A stretch of DNA of 64,000 nt from Pontibacter ummariensis (lineage in GTDB: Bacteria > Bacteroidota > Bacteroidia > Cytophagales > Hymenobacteraceae), in contig NZ_FZOQ01000006.1 of assembly GCF_900188175.1 (NCBI RefSeq), positions 1 to 64,000 of the forward strand, written 5' to 3'. Below are positions 9,043 through 18,428 of this stretch, piece after piece (positions within the stretch are counted from its first letter, which is position 1; each line of letters starts with the position of its first letter). The notes under the pieces were generated by a model. It saw only the letters and a program-made list of their open reading frames with translations. It was not told the DNA's origin and searched no databases. The position numbers were made by a program, and so were the translations under genes.

Positions 9043-9552
9043 CTAAGAGCGCTGATTCGTAGCATTTGTTACCACATAGCCGTGTTCGGGGGCCATGTGA
9101 CGTACTTTTGCCTTTATTTTCTCCATGTCACGTTTTTTGCGCACCTGCTTCAGATCCAGGTACACCTTCGCGCCGTCCTTCCTTGTCACCCTGAGAGCCA
9201 GGGGCGAAATGTACACTTGCTCTATCTCGGGAATTGGGATGACTTGCTTTTTCCGGAAAACACCAAACTTTTGCACGATGTACTGCGGCGTTACCTCAAT
9301 GTAGGACTGCACACCAAAAACAGAAGTATTCTGTAGTATGATGTACACCAGGAAGGCAAGCCCCAAACCCAGGAAAATATAGTGCATGAAGCTCTGGCTG
9401 CTTTCCGGATTACTAGAGAGCAAAAGCGCTATAACCCAGGCCAGCCAAAAGACTGTGAGGATAAGTTGCACCGTAAAGGAGAGCTTCGCGGTGCGGGTTG
9501 GGCTTAGCTGCACAATCAGGGTAGACCTTGAGCTACTGCCAGATACTGCCAT
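9043..9552 (-). CDS. Small membrane protein, two helices plus PH-like domain
   Basis: 169 residues. Two membrane helices at about 25-46 and 56-78 form a hairpin. The C-terminal ~85 residues alternate strands (YIEVTPQYIVQKFGV, then VIPIPEIEQVYISP and ALRVTRKDGAKVYLDL) and resemble bacterial PH-like (bPH or YdbT-type) domains. No enzyme motif is present. Such proteins are usually of unknown function. It is transcribed toward dnaA and lies 53 bases downstream of the OsmC-type gene, so it may share that transcript. Confidence 0.6.
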   Translation of the reverse strand: MAVSGSSSRSTLIVQLSPTRTAKLSFTVQLILTVFWLAWVIALLLSSNPESSQSFMHYIFLGLGLAFLVYIILQNTSVFGVQSYIEVTPQYIVQKFGVFRKKQVIPIPEIEQVYISPLALRVTRKDGAKVYLDLKQVRKKRDMEKIKAKVRHMAPEHGYVVTNATNQRS

Positions 9553-9605
9553 TGTTAGGATATTAAGTCAGATAATTGGCCAGAAACGGCCTTGCAATAT
9601 AGCAA

Positions 9606-10040
9606 TTATTTTGCAAGGCTGGCTTCCACTGTTATCTCGGGTACTGCATTAAGCGCCTTTGATACCGGGCAGCCTGCTTTTGCTTGCTGTACAAGTTCCT
9701 GGAAAGTGTTCTCGTCCAGTCCGTCTACCTTCGCCTCGGTCGTCAGTTCTATTTTCTGGATAAGCGGTGCTCCGTCCTTCTCGCCTAGCGAAACAACGGC
9801 CTTTGTCTCGATGTACTCAGGCGTCAGGTCCTGGTTTCCCATCAGCGCGCTCAGGAACATAGAGAAACAACCGGCATGGGCAGCACCGATCAATTCTTCC
9901 GGGCTGGTACCGCTGTTGCTGTCACCGAAGCGGGAGGCATAGCTGTATTTTGACTCTATAGCGCCGTTCCCGGTTTTTACTTCACCTTCTCCGTCTTTCA
10001 GGCCTTTGTTCCATCTTGCTTGTGCTCTGTGTTTTTTCAT
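9606..10040 (-). CDS. OsmC family peroxiredoxin
   Basis: 144 residues, the normal OsmC length. The two redox-active cysteines sit in the expected contexts: AHAGCFSM near residue 58 and AGCPVSKAL near 124, with an upstream SPEELIGAAHA helix. OsmC and Ohr proteins reduce organic hydroperoxides by a Cys-based mechanism. The sequence around the first Cys resembles the OsmC branch more than Ohr. It is divergently transcribed from the GH3 gene, and the 165-base gap between them probably holds both promoters. Confidence 0.92.
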   Translation of the reverse strand: MKKHRAQARWNKGLKDGEGEVKTGNGAIESKYSYASRFGDSNSGTSPEELIGAAHAGCFSMFLSALMGNQDLTPEYIETKAVVSLGEKDGAPLIQKIELTTEAKVDGLDENTFQELVQQAKAGCPVSKALNAVPEITVEASLAK

Positions 10041-10205
10041 TTGCTTTAAGGTTTAGCTGTGTTAATTATAGTAATAACTTAAACGCTGGAAGGATGTTTC
10101 TCTATTTCAAGGCTAGAAACCTGTTAGTAATACTTCTATGTTTCCTGCAGGGTTATGCATTGCAGCATTAACTAATTATCTTTACCTGCCACTAAATGAG
10201 ATTGT

Positions 10206-11705
10206 ATGGGTGTAAAGGCGTTGTTGAGCAAGCCTCTGGCTGCATACGTGCACAAAAAGGATCGAAGTTGGATAGAGAACCCTGTAGAGGCGCAGCAGGC
10301 AGTGTTCAAAAGTATCGTGCGCAAGGCGCAGGCCACCCGCTTTGGCCGTGACCATGGGTTTTCCGCCATTTCCTCGCATGCTGATTTTGTACAAGCCGTC
10401 CCGGTTCGGGACTATGAAGGGCTCTCCAGCTACTTTAACCGGGTAAAGCAGGGCGAGAAAGACGTGTTATGGCCGGGCAAGCCCTTGTACCTGGCCAAGA
10501 CTTCCGGCACGACCTCCGGCACGAAGTACATCCCGATTACCTCCGATTCCATTTCGAATCACATCAACGGGGCCCGCAATGCCCTGCTGGCCTATGTACA
10601 CGAAACCGGAAACTCCGCCTTTCTGGATGGCAAACTGATCTTTCTGTCGGGCAGCCCGGAACTGGAGGAAATAGGCGGTATTAAGACTGGCCGCCTTTCG
10701 GGTATAGCCAACCATCATGTACCGGGTTACCTGCGCACGAACCAGCTGCCAAGCTATCAGACCAACTGCATCGAAGACTGGGAGACAAAGCTCGATCAGA
10801 TCATTGAGGAGACCATAGACCAAAACATGACGCTGATCTCCGGTATTCCGCCCTGGGTGCAGATGTATTTCGACAAGCTCATGCGGCAGACGGGCAAGCC
10901 CATTAAAGATATCTTCCCGAATTTCCAGCTATTTGTGTACGGAGGCGTGAACTTTGAGCCCTACCGCAAGAAACTCTTCGAGTCGATTGGCAAAGAGGTA
11001 GATTCCATTGAGCTTTTTCCGGCTTCAGAGGGATTCTTCGCTTACCAGAATCAGCAGCAGGATAAAGGACTGTTGCTGTTGCTAAACGATGGCATCTTCT
11101 ATGAGTTTATACCAGTAGAGGAGTACTTCAAGGAGAACCCTACCCGTTTGACGATTGGAGAGGTGGAGCCAGGGGTAAACTATGCCTTGGTTATTAGCAG
11201 CAATGCCGGTCTGTGGAGCTACTCTATTGGTGACACGGTGAAGTTTACCTCCATAAAACCATATAAGGTAGTGGTGAGTGGTCGTATCAAGCACTTTATT
11301 TCTGCCTTCGGTGAGCACGTGATTGGCGAGGAGGTGGAGAAGGCGATGCAGCGAACCATGGCTAAGTTCCCTACTGTGGAGCTGATTGAGTTTACCGTAG
11401 CGCCACATGTGAGCCAGGACAAAGGCGCATCCTTCCACGAATGGTTGGTAGAGTTTTCGAGGGAACCTCAAAATCTGGAGGCCTTCACGGATGAACTGGA
11501 CCAGCAGTTACAGAAGCTGAACTCGTACTACTACGATTTAATTTCCGGAAACATTCTGCAGAGACTAAAGATTACAGGCTTGCCGAGAGGCACTTTCCGG
11601 GATTATATGAAATCACAGGGCAAACTGGGTGGGCAGAACAAAGTGCCGAGGTTGAGTAACGACCGCAAGCTGGCTGATGGCTTGCTAGGGGTTGCCAAAC
11701 TTTAA
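10206..11705 (+). CDS. GH3 auxin-responsive promoter family protein (acyl-adenylating enzyme)
   Basis: 499 residues. The ANL-superfamily ATP-binding loop is present as KTSGTTSGTKYIP near residue 98. Later segments typical of GH3 proteins include a YGGVNFEPY region near 245, an ELFPASEGFFAYQ motif near 263, and GRIKHFISAFGEHVIGEEVE near 358, where the C-terminal domain begins. Plant GH3 enzymes conjugate acyl acids to amino acids through an acyl-adenylate. Homologues are widespread in Bacteroidota but their substrates are not known. It stands alone, followed by a 178-base gap before dxr. Confidence 0.9.
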   Translation: MGVKALLSKPLAAYVHKKDRSWIENPVEAQQAVFKSIVRKAQATRFGRDHGFSAISSHADFVQAVPVRDYEGLSSYFNRVKQGEKDVLWPGKPLYLAKTSGTTSGTKYIPITSDSISNHINGARNALLAYVHETGNSAFLDGKLIFLSGSPELEEIGGIKTGRLSGIANHHVPGYLRTNQLPSYQTNCIEDWETKLDQIIEETIDQNMTLISGIPPWVQMYFDKLMRQTGKPIKDIFPNFQLFVYGGVNFEPYRKKLFESIGKEVDSIELFPASEGFFAYQNQQQDKGLLLLLNDGIFYEFIPVEEYFKENPTRLTIGEVEPGVNYALVISSNAGLWSYSIGDTVKFTSIKPYKVVVSGRIKHFISAFGEHVIGEEVEKAMQRTMAKFPTVELIEFTVAPHVSQDKGASFHEWLVEFSREPQNLEAFTDELDQQLQKLNSYYYDLISGNILQRLKITGLPRGTFRDYMKSQGKLGGQNKVPRLSNDRKLADGLLGVAKL

Positions 11706-11883
11706 GAGGAAGGAAGCTTAAAACTCTTCTACCCCTTGTGTCGAGCAGATAGGCTATTGCTAAGTAAGACGGCAGGGACAGCCATAAAGCATTGATTATA
11801 ACAAACAAACTACAGCGACGGTAGGCATTTTTCTTAGGCCTTTGCTGGTCTAGGACTGATGCCGTCCGTACTGAACTCATTCC

Positions 11884-13035
11884 ATGAAGAGAATCGCCAT
11901 TTTAGGCTCTACCGGCTCTATCGGTACACAAGCCCTCGACGTGATAAAAGCCCATCCGGAGAGTTTTGAGCTGGAGGTAATTACAGCTCACAGTAACGCC
12001 GGCCTGCTTGTACAGCAAGCCTTGGAGTTTAAGCCTAATGCCGTAGTTATTGTGCGGGAAGACCTGTACGAGCAGGTGCGGGAGGCACTGCAGGGGGAGG
12101 ATATAAAAGTGTATGCCGGGAGCAAGGCCCTTTGCTCGGTGGTGGAAATGGGTACGGTAGACATGGTGCTGACGGCCATGGTAGGTTATGCCGGACTACT
12201 GCCCACCATCAGGACTATTAAAGCTGGCAAGCAAATTGCCTTGGCTAACAAAGAAACGCTGGTGGTAGCAGGGCAGCTGATTACCGACCTGGCAAAGGAG
12301 CATGGGGTAAACATTTACCCCGTCGATTCAGAGCACAGTGCTATTTTCCAGTGCCTGGCCGGCGAATTCCATAACCCGATCGAGAAAATCATCCTGACAG
12401 CCTCCGGAGGCCCTTTTAGGGGATATAAGGCAGCGGAGCTGGAAAAAGTAACCAAAGCACAGGCCCTGAAGCATCCTAACTGGGACATGGGGGCTAAGAT
12501 TACGATCGACTCGGCTTCGCTGATGAACAAGGGGCTGGAAGTGATCGAAGCCAAGTGGCTGTTTGGGCTGCGCAACGAGCAGATTGACGTAGTGGTGCAC
12601 CCGCAGTCTATCATCCATTCGCTAGTGCAGTTTGAGGATGGGTCCATCAAAGCGCAGCTGGGCCTGCCGGACATGAAGTTGCCGATTCAGTATGCCTTAG
12701 GCTATCCGCAGCGCCTGAAATCAGATTTTCCGCGTTTCAGCTTTCTGGACTACCCGCAGCTGACCTTCGAGCAGCCGGACCTGGAAACGTTCCGGAACCT
12801 GCAGCTGGCCTATGAGGCAATGGCCAAAGGAGGGAACATGCCCTGTATCCTGAATGCTGCCAACGAAGTAGCTGTCAGTGCCTTTTTGCGTGATGAGGTA
12901 AGCTTCCTGGGCATGTCCGACATGATCGAAAGCTGTCTGGCAAAAGTTGCGTATATTGCGAATCCTTCGTACGAGGACTATGTTAGTACAGACGGAGAGG
13001 CGCGTGCGCTGGCGATGGAGTGCAAGTGTAAGTAG
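11884..13035 (+). CDS. dxr: 1-deoxy-D-xylulose 5-phosphate reductoisomerase
   Basis: 383 residues, the usual length. The NADPH loop GSTGSIGTQ is at residues 8-16. The metal and substrate site shows SEHSAIFQ near 147, ASGGPFR near 173, MNKGLEVIEA near 212 and HPQSIIHS near 237. The enzyme makes 2-C-methyl-D-erythritol 4-phosphate, the first committed step of the MEP isoprenoid pathway. rseP follows after 53 bases in the same direction; a dxr-rseP pairing is common in bacteria and suggests co-transcription. Confidence 0.97.
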   Translation: MKRIAILGSTGSIGTQALDVIKAHPESFELEVITAHSNAGLLVQQALEFKPNAVVIVREDLYEQVREALQGEDIKVYAGSKALCSVVEMGTVDMVLTAMVGYAGLLPTIRTIKAGKQIALANKETLVVAGQLITDLAKEHGVNIYPVDSEHSAIFQCLAGEFHNPIEKIILTASGGPFRGYKAAELEKVTKAQALKHPNWDMGAKITIDSASLMNKGLEVIEAKWLFGLRNEQIDVVVHPQSIIHSLVQFEDGSIKAQLGLPDMKLPIQYALGYPQRLKSDFPRFSFLDYPQLTFEQPDLETFRNLQLAYEAMAKGGNMPCILNAANEVAVSAFLRDEVSFLGMSDMIESCLAKVAYIANPSYEDYVSTDGEARALAMECKCK

Positions 13036-13088
13036 AAAAGCCTGGTTAACCCTCAGGTAAATCAAGATTATAAATTTTTCTTTTGTAG

Positions 13089-14402
13089 ATGGATATATTA
13101 GTAATGGTAGGCCAGCTTATTCTGGGCCTGACAATCCTGGTAGGATTGCACGAGTTAGGGCACATGCTGGCAGCCAAGTGGTTTGGGATGCGCGTAGAGA
13201 AGTATGCGATCGGCTTCCCGCCTAAAATTTTCGGGAAAAGGTTCGGTGAGACAGAGTATATGTTGGGCCTGATTCCCCTGGGTGGTTTCGTCAAGATATC
13301 AGGTATGGTGGATGAGTCCATGGACACAGAGGCCCTGAAAGAGGAACCAAAGCCCTGGGAGTTCCGGGCCAAGCCTGCCTGGCAGCGCTTGATCGTGATG
13401 ATGGGCGGCATCATCGTGAATGTAATCACGGGTATTGTCATCTACATTGCCCTGACCTTTAACTATGGTGAGCAGTATATTCCGGCAAAGGAAGTGAAGT
13501 ACGGCGTGGTGCCGAATGAGATTGGACGGGGCATTGGCTTTGAAACAGGCGATAAAATTGTTGCTGTAAATGGCAGACAACTGGAGAAGTTTGAGGATGT
13601 GTACTCAATGGACGCATTGCTGGGGCAGAATGCTTTTTACACAGTAGAGCGTGAAGGACAGCTGGTAGACCTGAAAGTACCGGTAGACCTGATGGATCGG
13701 TTGGCAGACAAGGAAGACCGCATGTTCTTTGTACAGCCGCGACAGCCTTTTAAGGTAGGCCAGGTTTTAGCGGGCAGCGCAGCCGACAAAGCAGGCCTGG
13801 AAACAGGCGACTTCATTGAAAAAGTGAACGGGGAGAGTGTGAAGTTCTTCCACGAGTTCCAGCAGGCCCTGCAGGAGAATGCCGGAAAGACGGTCACCAT
13901 GACGGTAGAGCGTAACGGAAAGCCCATCAAACTACAGGCACAGGTAAGTGAAGAGGGAACAATTGGTTTCCAGCCTGTGCAACTACTGCAGTTTGCAACC
14001 CGCGAGTACAGCTTAGGGGAGGCTATCCCGCTTGGTACAGAGCAGGCCTTTGGGGTAATCACAGCTAACGTGAAAGGCTTTGGCAAAATTTTCAGAGGAG
14101 AAGTTTCTGCGTCTAAGTCCCTGAGCGGGCCCATTGGTATAGCACAGATCTTTGGCGATACCTTTAGCTGGTATAAGTTCTGGAACATTACCGCCATGCT
14201 TTCCATGGTGCTGGCGTTCATGAACTTCCTGCCCATTCCTGCACTCGATGGCGGACACGTAGTGTTTTTGACTTATGAGATGATCAGTGGGCGTAAACCT
14301 TCTGATAACTTTTTAGAGAACGCCCAGAAAGTGGGCATGGTAATTTTGTTAGGCTTAATGGCATTTGCTATCTTTAATGATGTATTCAAGATAATCTTCT
14401 AA
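13089..14402 (+). CDS. rseP: Site-2 intramembrane zinc metalloprotease RseP
   Basis: 437 residues. HELGH at residues 21-25 in the first membrane helix provides the zinc ligands and catalytic Glu22. A conserved glycine-rich GGFVKISG loop follows near 60. One clear PDZ domain lies near 220-295 (GSAADKAGLETGDFI), with a weaker one before it near 130-200. The third zinc ligand is Asp387 in the C-terminal NFLPIPALDGGH motif. Site-2 proteases cut anti-sigma factors or remnant signal peptides in the inner membrane. The substrate here is unknown; no anti-sigma gene is in the window. Part of a dxr-rseP-LysM run. Confidence 0.96.
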   Translation: MDILVMVGQLILGLTILVGLHELGHMLAAKWFGMRVEKYAIGFPPKIFGKRFGETEYMLGLIPLGGFVKISGMVDESMDTEALKEEPKPWEFRAKPAWQRLIVMMGGIIVNVITGIVIYIALTFNYGEQYIPAKEVKYGVVPNEIGRGIGFETGDKIVAVNGRQLEKFEDVYSMDALLGQNAFYTVEREGQLVDLKVPVDLMDRLADKEDRMFFVQPRQPFKVGQVLAGSAADKAGLETGDFIEKVNGESVKFFHEFQQALQENAGKTVTMTVERNGKPIKLQAQVSEEGTIGFQPVQLLQFATREYSLGEAIPLGTEQAFGVITANVKGFGKIFRGEVSASKSLSGPIGIAQIFGDTFSWYKFWNITAMLSMVLAFMNFLPIPALDGGHVVFLTYEMISGRKPSDNFLENAQKVGMVILLGLMAFAIFNDVFKIIF

Positions 14403-14417
14403 CAAAAGATTTCTCTC

Positions 14418-15548
14418 ATGAAGAACATCGTACAGCGCACTACCTTAACAAGCTTAATTTTTCTTTTCGTTTTTGCCATCCAAAATGCCGCTGGAGCAGC
14501 ACCTGCTTCCCGGCTGGCTTCCATAAACCAGCACGCTGTCGCTTTACTGAGCGACAGCGTGTACATGGTACAGCAAGGAGATACCTATTACAGCTTATCC
14601 CAGCGCTTTAACCTGCCGATTGACTCCCTTCAGAAGTGGAACAGAAATAAATTACAGATTGGGCAAACCCTATATCTAACGGGGCAGGGAGACTCTGCCT
14701 CTAAGGCTGTTGCCTCCTCCAAAAGACGTACTAAAAGGCGCGCTGTTACCACTAAAAATGAAGCAACCGCTGTTTCCCAAACAGGACCATCGAACAACAG
14801 TACGACGGTTTCAGTGGCACCGGCGCCTAAAACAGCCGATTTTAAGACAAAGAGCCGCGTATTGGTCATCCCCTTCGACCCACACCTCTATTTTTCAGAT
14901 GCTGACCACGAGATAGCGCGTCAGTCGCACATTCCTCGCCAGAACGTGCGCCACATTTTTCGGGGCCGGCTCAATGCCATGCTGGCACCGGAAGGATACG
15001 AAACAATTCATTTGCTAGGCGGTGTTTACCGTGATAGTGTAAGTGAGCTGAGCCGCGTCTACGAGTCGCTGAACTATGGTTATCAAGACAACAAACAGTC
15101 GCGTTATAACCGTCAGCCGCAGGTAGTGGAAGAGGAGACGGTAGGAGCCGTAGCCTGGGTGCAGCGCCAAAAAGAGAAACTGGGGCTGCAGAGAGAACCG
15201 GAAGAGGTGCCGGTAGCCCAGGACCCAAACAAGCATTTCGGGGTAGAAGTAAAAGACCCGGAGTTCTTCAGCTATTTCAATAACCAGTATGGCATCGACT
15301 ATTACGTGTTCATCAATCAGTTTGAGGTAAAAACGGTGTACGAGCATTGCCTGGACAGGGCGGCTCAGAACTATGAGCGCGACTTTCTGGTGCACTATTC
15401 CATTTATGATAACAAGGGGAAACTAGTATCGGGTAACAAGGTGAAAGTCCCTTATCATTCTAACATCAACGATGTACAGCGGATTGTAAGTGAGAGCATG
15501 CCGGGTATGGCCAGACAGGTGCTATCGGATTTGCCAGCTGCTAAATAG
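14418..15548 (+). CDS. Exported LysM-domain protein
   Basis: 376 residues. Signal peptide about 1-27 (cleavage near NAAGAAP). A single LysM domain covers ~residues 48-95 (YMVQQGDTYYSLSQRFNLP), predicting binding to peptidoglycan. A Ser/Thr/Lys-rich linker follows to ~140. The remaining ~235 residues form a domain I do not recognise, beginning near a KSRVLVIPFDPHLYFSD segment. It starts 15 bases after rseP, so it is almost certainly co-transcribed, which hints at an envelope role. Its function is unknown. Confidence 0.8.
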   Translation: MKNIVQRTTLTSLIFLFVFAIQNAAGAAPASRLASINQHAVALLSDSVYMVQQGDTYYSLSQRFNLPIDSLQKWNRNKLQIGQTLYLTGQGDSASKAVASSKRRTKRRAVTTKNEATAVSQTGPSNNSTTVSVAPAPKTADFKTKSRVLVIPFDPHLYFSDADHEIARQSHIPRQNVRHIFRGRLNAMLAPEGYETIHLLGGVYRDSVSELSRVYESLNYGYQDNKQSRYNRQPQVVEEETVGAVAWVQRQKEKLGLQREPEEVPVAQDPNKHFGVEVKDPEFFSYFNNQYGIDYYVFINQFEVKTVYEHCLDRAAQNYERDFLVHYSIYDNKGKLVSGNKVKVPYHSNINDVQRIVSESMPGMARQVLSDLPAAK

Positions 15549-15632
15549 CTTTTCCCTGGTTTCGAGAGGGTGCAAGGAGTTTGGTGCTGTTTTTGATATG
15601 ATCATATGTCTTAACCCTTGTACCTTTATACT

Positions 15633-16133
15633 ATGAAATTTAAAATATTAGGATTCCTGCTGCTTTTGGGGTTTATGCTTGCACAGCCCGTTCAAGCGCA
15701 TGATTACCATGCCAGCATTACAGACGTAAAGTTTAACCCGCGCACGCAGAGCCTTGAAGTAGCCGTGAAAGTATTCATGGATGACCTGGAGGCTGCGCTC
15801 TCCCGCCGGACCAAAAGCAGCGTTACTTACAGTGCATCGGAACAGGTAAAGAAGTACCTGGCAGATTACCTGAGTGCCAACCTGGTATTTGAGGTGGAGA
15901 AAGGTAAGCCGCTGAAGCAAAAGTTTGTTGGCTCGGAAGAGGACGCCGATGTGGTGTGGATGTATGTGGAAGTACCCGTACAGCAGGCATCTGTGCCGCA
16001 GTTATATGTCAAGAACGCCGTACTTACAGAACTGTTCTCAGATCAGATGAACATCGTGAACGTAAACTACAGGGGGACAACAGAAAGCGTGATGATGCAG
16101 CGGGGGGAGGTAGCCAAGAAGGTCTCCTTCTAA
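15633..16133 (+). CDS. DUF6702 family exported protein
   Basis: 166 residues from the ATG at 15633, chosen over the in-frame ATG at 15618 because it begins directly with the signal peptide (MKFKILGFLLLLGFMLAQPVQA). The mature part starts HDYHASITDVKFN, typical of DUF6702 proteins of Bacteroidota: a beta-rich ~145-residue domain containing a VKVFMDDLEAAL segment. Members are often found next to metalloproteases, and rseP is two genes upstream. The biochemical role is unknown. Confidence 0.8.
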   Translation: MKFKILGFLLLLGFMLAQPVQAHDYHASITDVKFNPRTQSLEVAVKVFMDDLEAALSRRTKSSVTYSASEQVKKYLADYLSANLVFEVEKGKPLKQKFVGSEEDADVVWMYVEVPVQQASVPQLYVKNAVLTELFSDQMNIVNVNYRGTTESVMMQRGEVAKKVSF

Positions 16134-16147
16134 GCTACTCTCAAGCT

Positions 16148-16190
16148 TAAACCAAAAGGGCTCAGCTAACTGCTGAGCCCTTTTGGTTTA
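16148..16190. terminator. Bidirectional intrinsic terminator
   Basis: Perfect 19-bp inverted repeat (16148-16166 with 16172-16190), 5-base loop, A-rich left and T-rich right ends. It serves the convergent DUF6702 and OmpA-family genes. Confidence 0.9.
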
Positions 16191-16224
16191 GACTTCTTTT
16201 CCTGGGCGCGTGTAACGTATCACC

Positions 16225-18204
16225 TCAAAACTGGCCCTTATCCGGCTTGATGATTTTAAATTCCACCCGTCGGTTAATACGTCTGTCTTCTTCTGTTTTC
16301 TCCTCCCGCAAAGGCCTTGTGCTGCCATAGCCGATTGCCTCCACGCGGCTGTCAGTACCCGGAATACCAATCTGCCGCTCAATGTAGCGCTTAATGGCAT
16401 CGGCGCGGTCCTGGGAAAGCGAGAGGTTGAAATTAGGATCCCCAAAGCCGTCAGTATAACCGGCAATCTGCAGGCGGTAAGTGGGGTGGTCCATCAGGAA
16501 GAGAGCCACTTCATCGAGCACAGGCTTCATGTCCTCCTTAATAGAAGACTGGTTCTGGTCAAACTCAATGTTCTTAAACACAAGCGGGATGCTGTAGTCG
16601 ATAACGGTGGTCATAACCTGGACGCTTGTGTCCTGCTGCAGCTGTAATTGCTTTTCAATAGTAAAGAAGTCCGGGCTTTGGATCAGGAGCAGGTAGTTGC
16701 TGTTATCGATCAGGTTAAATTCAAAAGAGCCATCCGGGCGGATATATTTCGAGGAGATCTCGATGCCGTTGTCTAGGTCTATCACGGAGATAACCCCGGA
16801 GAGCGGCTTTTGTGTCACAGAGTCAGTTAGCATTCCCACTACTTTAGTTACTGCTAAGGGGTGCGCTTCCATGGGCAGCGGGAAGGAGAAAAGATCCAGA
16901 TTCTCAATGTCATCGGCTTCAGAGCGGGCGTAGTACAGGTTTTTGGAGGCGGCATCAATGGTAAAATAGTACTCGCTGCCACGGCCGTTAACCAGGGGCC
17001 CTATATTTCGTGGCTCCTGCCAGTGGCCCTGCACCTTGTACGTCTTGTAAATATCAAAGTCTCCGAAGTTATTGAGCTGTCCTCTTGAACTAAAATACAA
17101 TACCTGGTAAAGCGGGTGATAGAAAGGGCTGACTTCACTATCACGGGTATTAATCACAGGGCCCATGTTCTGTGCCTTGGCCCAGTCCCCGCTTTTGGTT
17201 TTGTAGGAATAGTAGATGTCTGACAGGCCAAAGCCACCCAGACGGTCAGAAGAGAAGTAGAGCGTATCTTCATTGGCAGACAGGGTGGGTTGAGAGTCCC
17301 ACGCCTCGCTGTTTACATTGCTGCCTAAGTTCTTGATCTGCCCCCAGTTGCCGTCTGGCTGTTTTGTGGCGGTATAGATATCACAGTTGCCATAGCTGTC
17401 GCGCGCTTCACAGCGTGTGAAAAAAAGCGTGTGGCCATCACGGCTCAGGTAAGCGGAGCCTTCATTGTAAATGCTGTTAACAGGCTTGCCGAATGGCTGC
17501 GCTTCTTCCCAGAACCCATTAATTTGCCTGCTATAGAAGAGGTCCTCATTAGAGCGGTCCTTTAGCCCGTGAATGTGCCGTTTGGAGGTAAAGATCAGAG
17601 TAGCATTCGTGTCGCTCAGAGTAGGGCCGTAGTCCGCATAAGAGGAGTTAATGGCCTTGCCCATGTTTACGTATACCCCTTTGGGTGGCTTAAAGGTAGT
17701 GACGGATTTACGGTACTCTACCAGTTCATAGTAGTAGTCTAGCGGCACATAGTAGTCTTTCGTGTTTTGCTCTAAAGAGTCGTAATAAGAGGCAACACGG
17801 CGCACATCGGAACGATGGTGCTTCAGTACGAGCCTGTACAGCGCTTTTGCTTTTTCCAGTTCTCCCTGTCGCTCTGCCAGCTGGCCTAAACGCCAGAGCA
17901 GGCGAGTGTCTTTGTAAAAGTTCTCAACCCCGAAATTGTGCACGTACTTCTCCAACAGCGGGAGTACCTGGTCATAACGCTTCCGTTTTTCGAGCTTTTG
18001 GATGGCGGCAAGCTGCCGGGAGTTACGATAGTAGGGTATTTTGTTTAAATTAGGGAAATCGAGATGTAATTCAGGGCTAGGGCTCTTTTTGTGTACTTTT
18101 TGGCTTGGGCCTGCTTCAAGCGGGACATGCTTGTACTTTTGCCCCATGCATAGGAAAGGGAGGAAAAGCAGAAAGTACAGACCAAGCAGGATAGATCGCT
18201 TCAT
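16225..18204 (-). CDS. PorE-like OmpA family protein (TPR, beta-propeller, CRD, OmpA)
   Basis: 659 residues from the ATG at 18204; an in-frame ATG at 18231 would add nine residues before the signal peptide (MKRSILLGLYFLLFLPFLCMGQ). Domain order: TPR-like helices at ~60-130; PD40/WD40-like blades from ~170 to ~440 with repeated SxDGxxLFF-type strands; a carboxypeptidase-regulatory-like domain at ~465-540; and a C-terminal OmpA peptidoglycan-binding domain (IEFDQNQSSI, then GYTDGFGD, then RRVEF at the end). This order matches PorE of the type IX secretion system, which anchors the machine to peptidoglycan. PorE is usually a lipoprotein; the Cys near the signal end is not in an ideal lipobox. 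It may instead be a general OmpA/PD40 protein. Confidence 0.75.
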   Translation of the reverse strand: MKRSILLGLYFLLFLPFLCMGQKYKHVPLEAGPSQKVHKKSPSPELHLDFPNLNKIPYYRNSRQLAAIQKLEKRKRYDQVLPLLEKYVHNFGVENFYKDTRLLWRLGQLAERQGELEKAKALYRLVLKHHRSDVRRVASYYDSLEQNTKDYYVPLDYYYELVEYRKSVTTFKPPKGVYVNMGKAINSSYADYGPTLSDTNATLIFTSKRHIHGLKDRSNEDLFYSRQINGFWEEAQPFGKPVNSIYNEGSAYLSRDGHTLFFTRCEARDSYGNCDIYTATKQPDGNWGQIKNLGSNVNSEAWDSQPTLSANEDTLYFSSDRLGGFGLSDIYYSYKTKSGDWAKAQNMGPVINTRDSEVSPFYHPLYQVLYFSSRGQLNNFGDFDIYKTYKVQGHWQEPRNIGPLVNGRGSEYYFTIDAASKNLYYARSEADDIENLDLFSFPLPMEAHPLAVTKVVGMLTDSVTQKPLSGVISVIDLDNGIEISSKYIRPDGSFEFNLIDNSNYLLLIQSPDFFTIEKQLQLQQDTSVQVMTTVIDYSIPLVFKNIEFDQNQSSIKEDMKPVLDEVALFLMDHPTYRLQIAGYTDGFGDPNFNLSLSQDRADAIKRYIERQIGIPGTDSRVEAIGYGSTRPLREEKTEEDRRINRRVEFKIIKPDKGQF

Positions 18205-18428
18205 CAGCTTACGTGTTATACCTGAAGTCAAAGATATTGTTTTTGCGCTAATTTTTTGTGAGATGGCAATTTTTCGGCACCGATCTTTAAAATAGTAGCA
18301 GTCTTGTACCTATTTCCCGACAAAACTTCAGCCAGGGCAGCTTGGCACAGGACTTGACAATACTAGTGCAGTGCAGAAAAGTGGGGGACCAGCAGGTGCT
18401 TTTCTGTCAAATTGGCATTAAACAAGAT

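Noticed and set aside
15591..15632. Promoter for the DUF6702 gene making a leaderless transcript
   Set aside because: The TACCTTTA box is imperfect, the spacer to TTTG is 25 bases, and the gene is more simply read as part of the rseP-LysM run.
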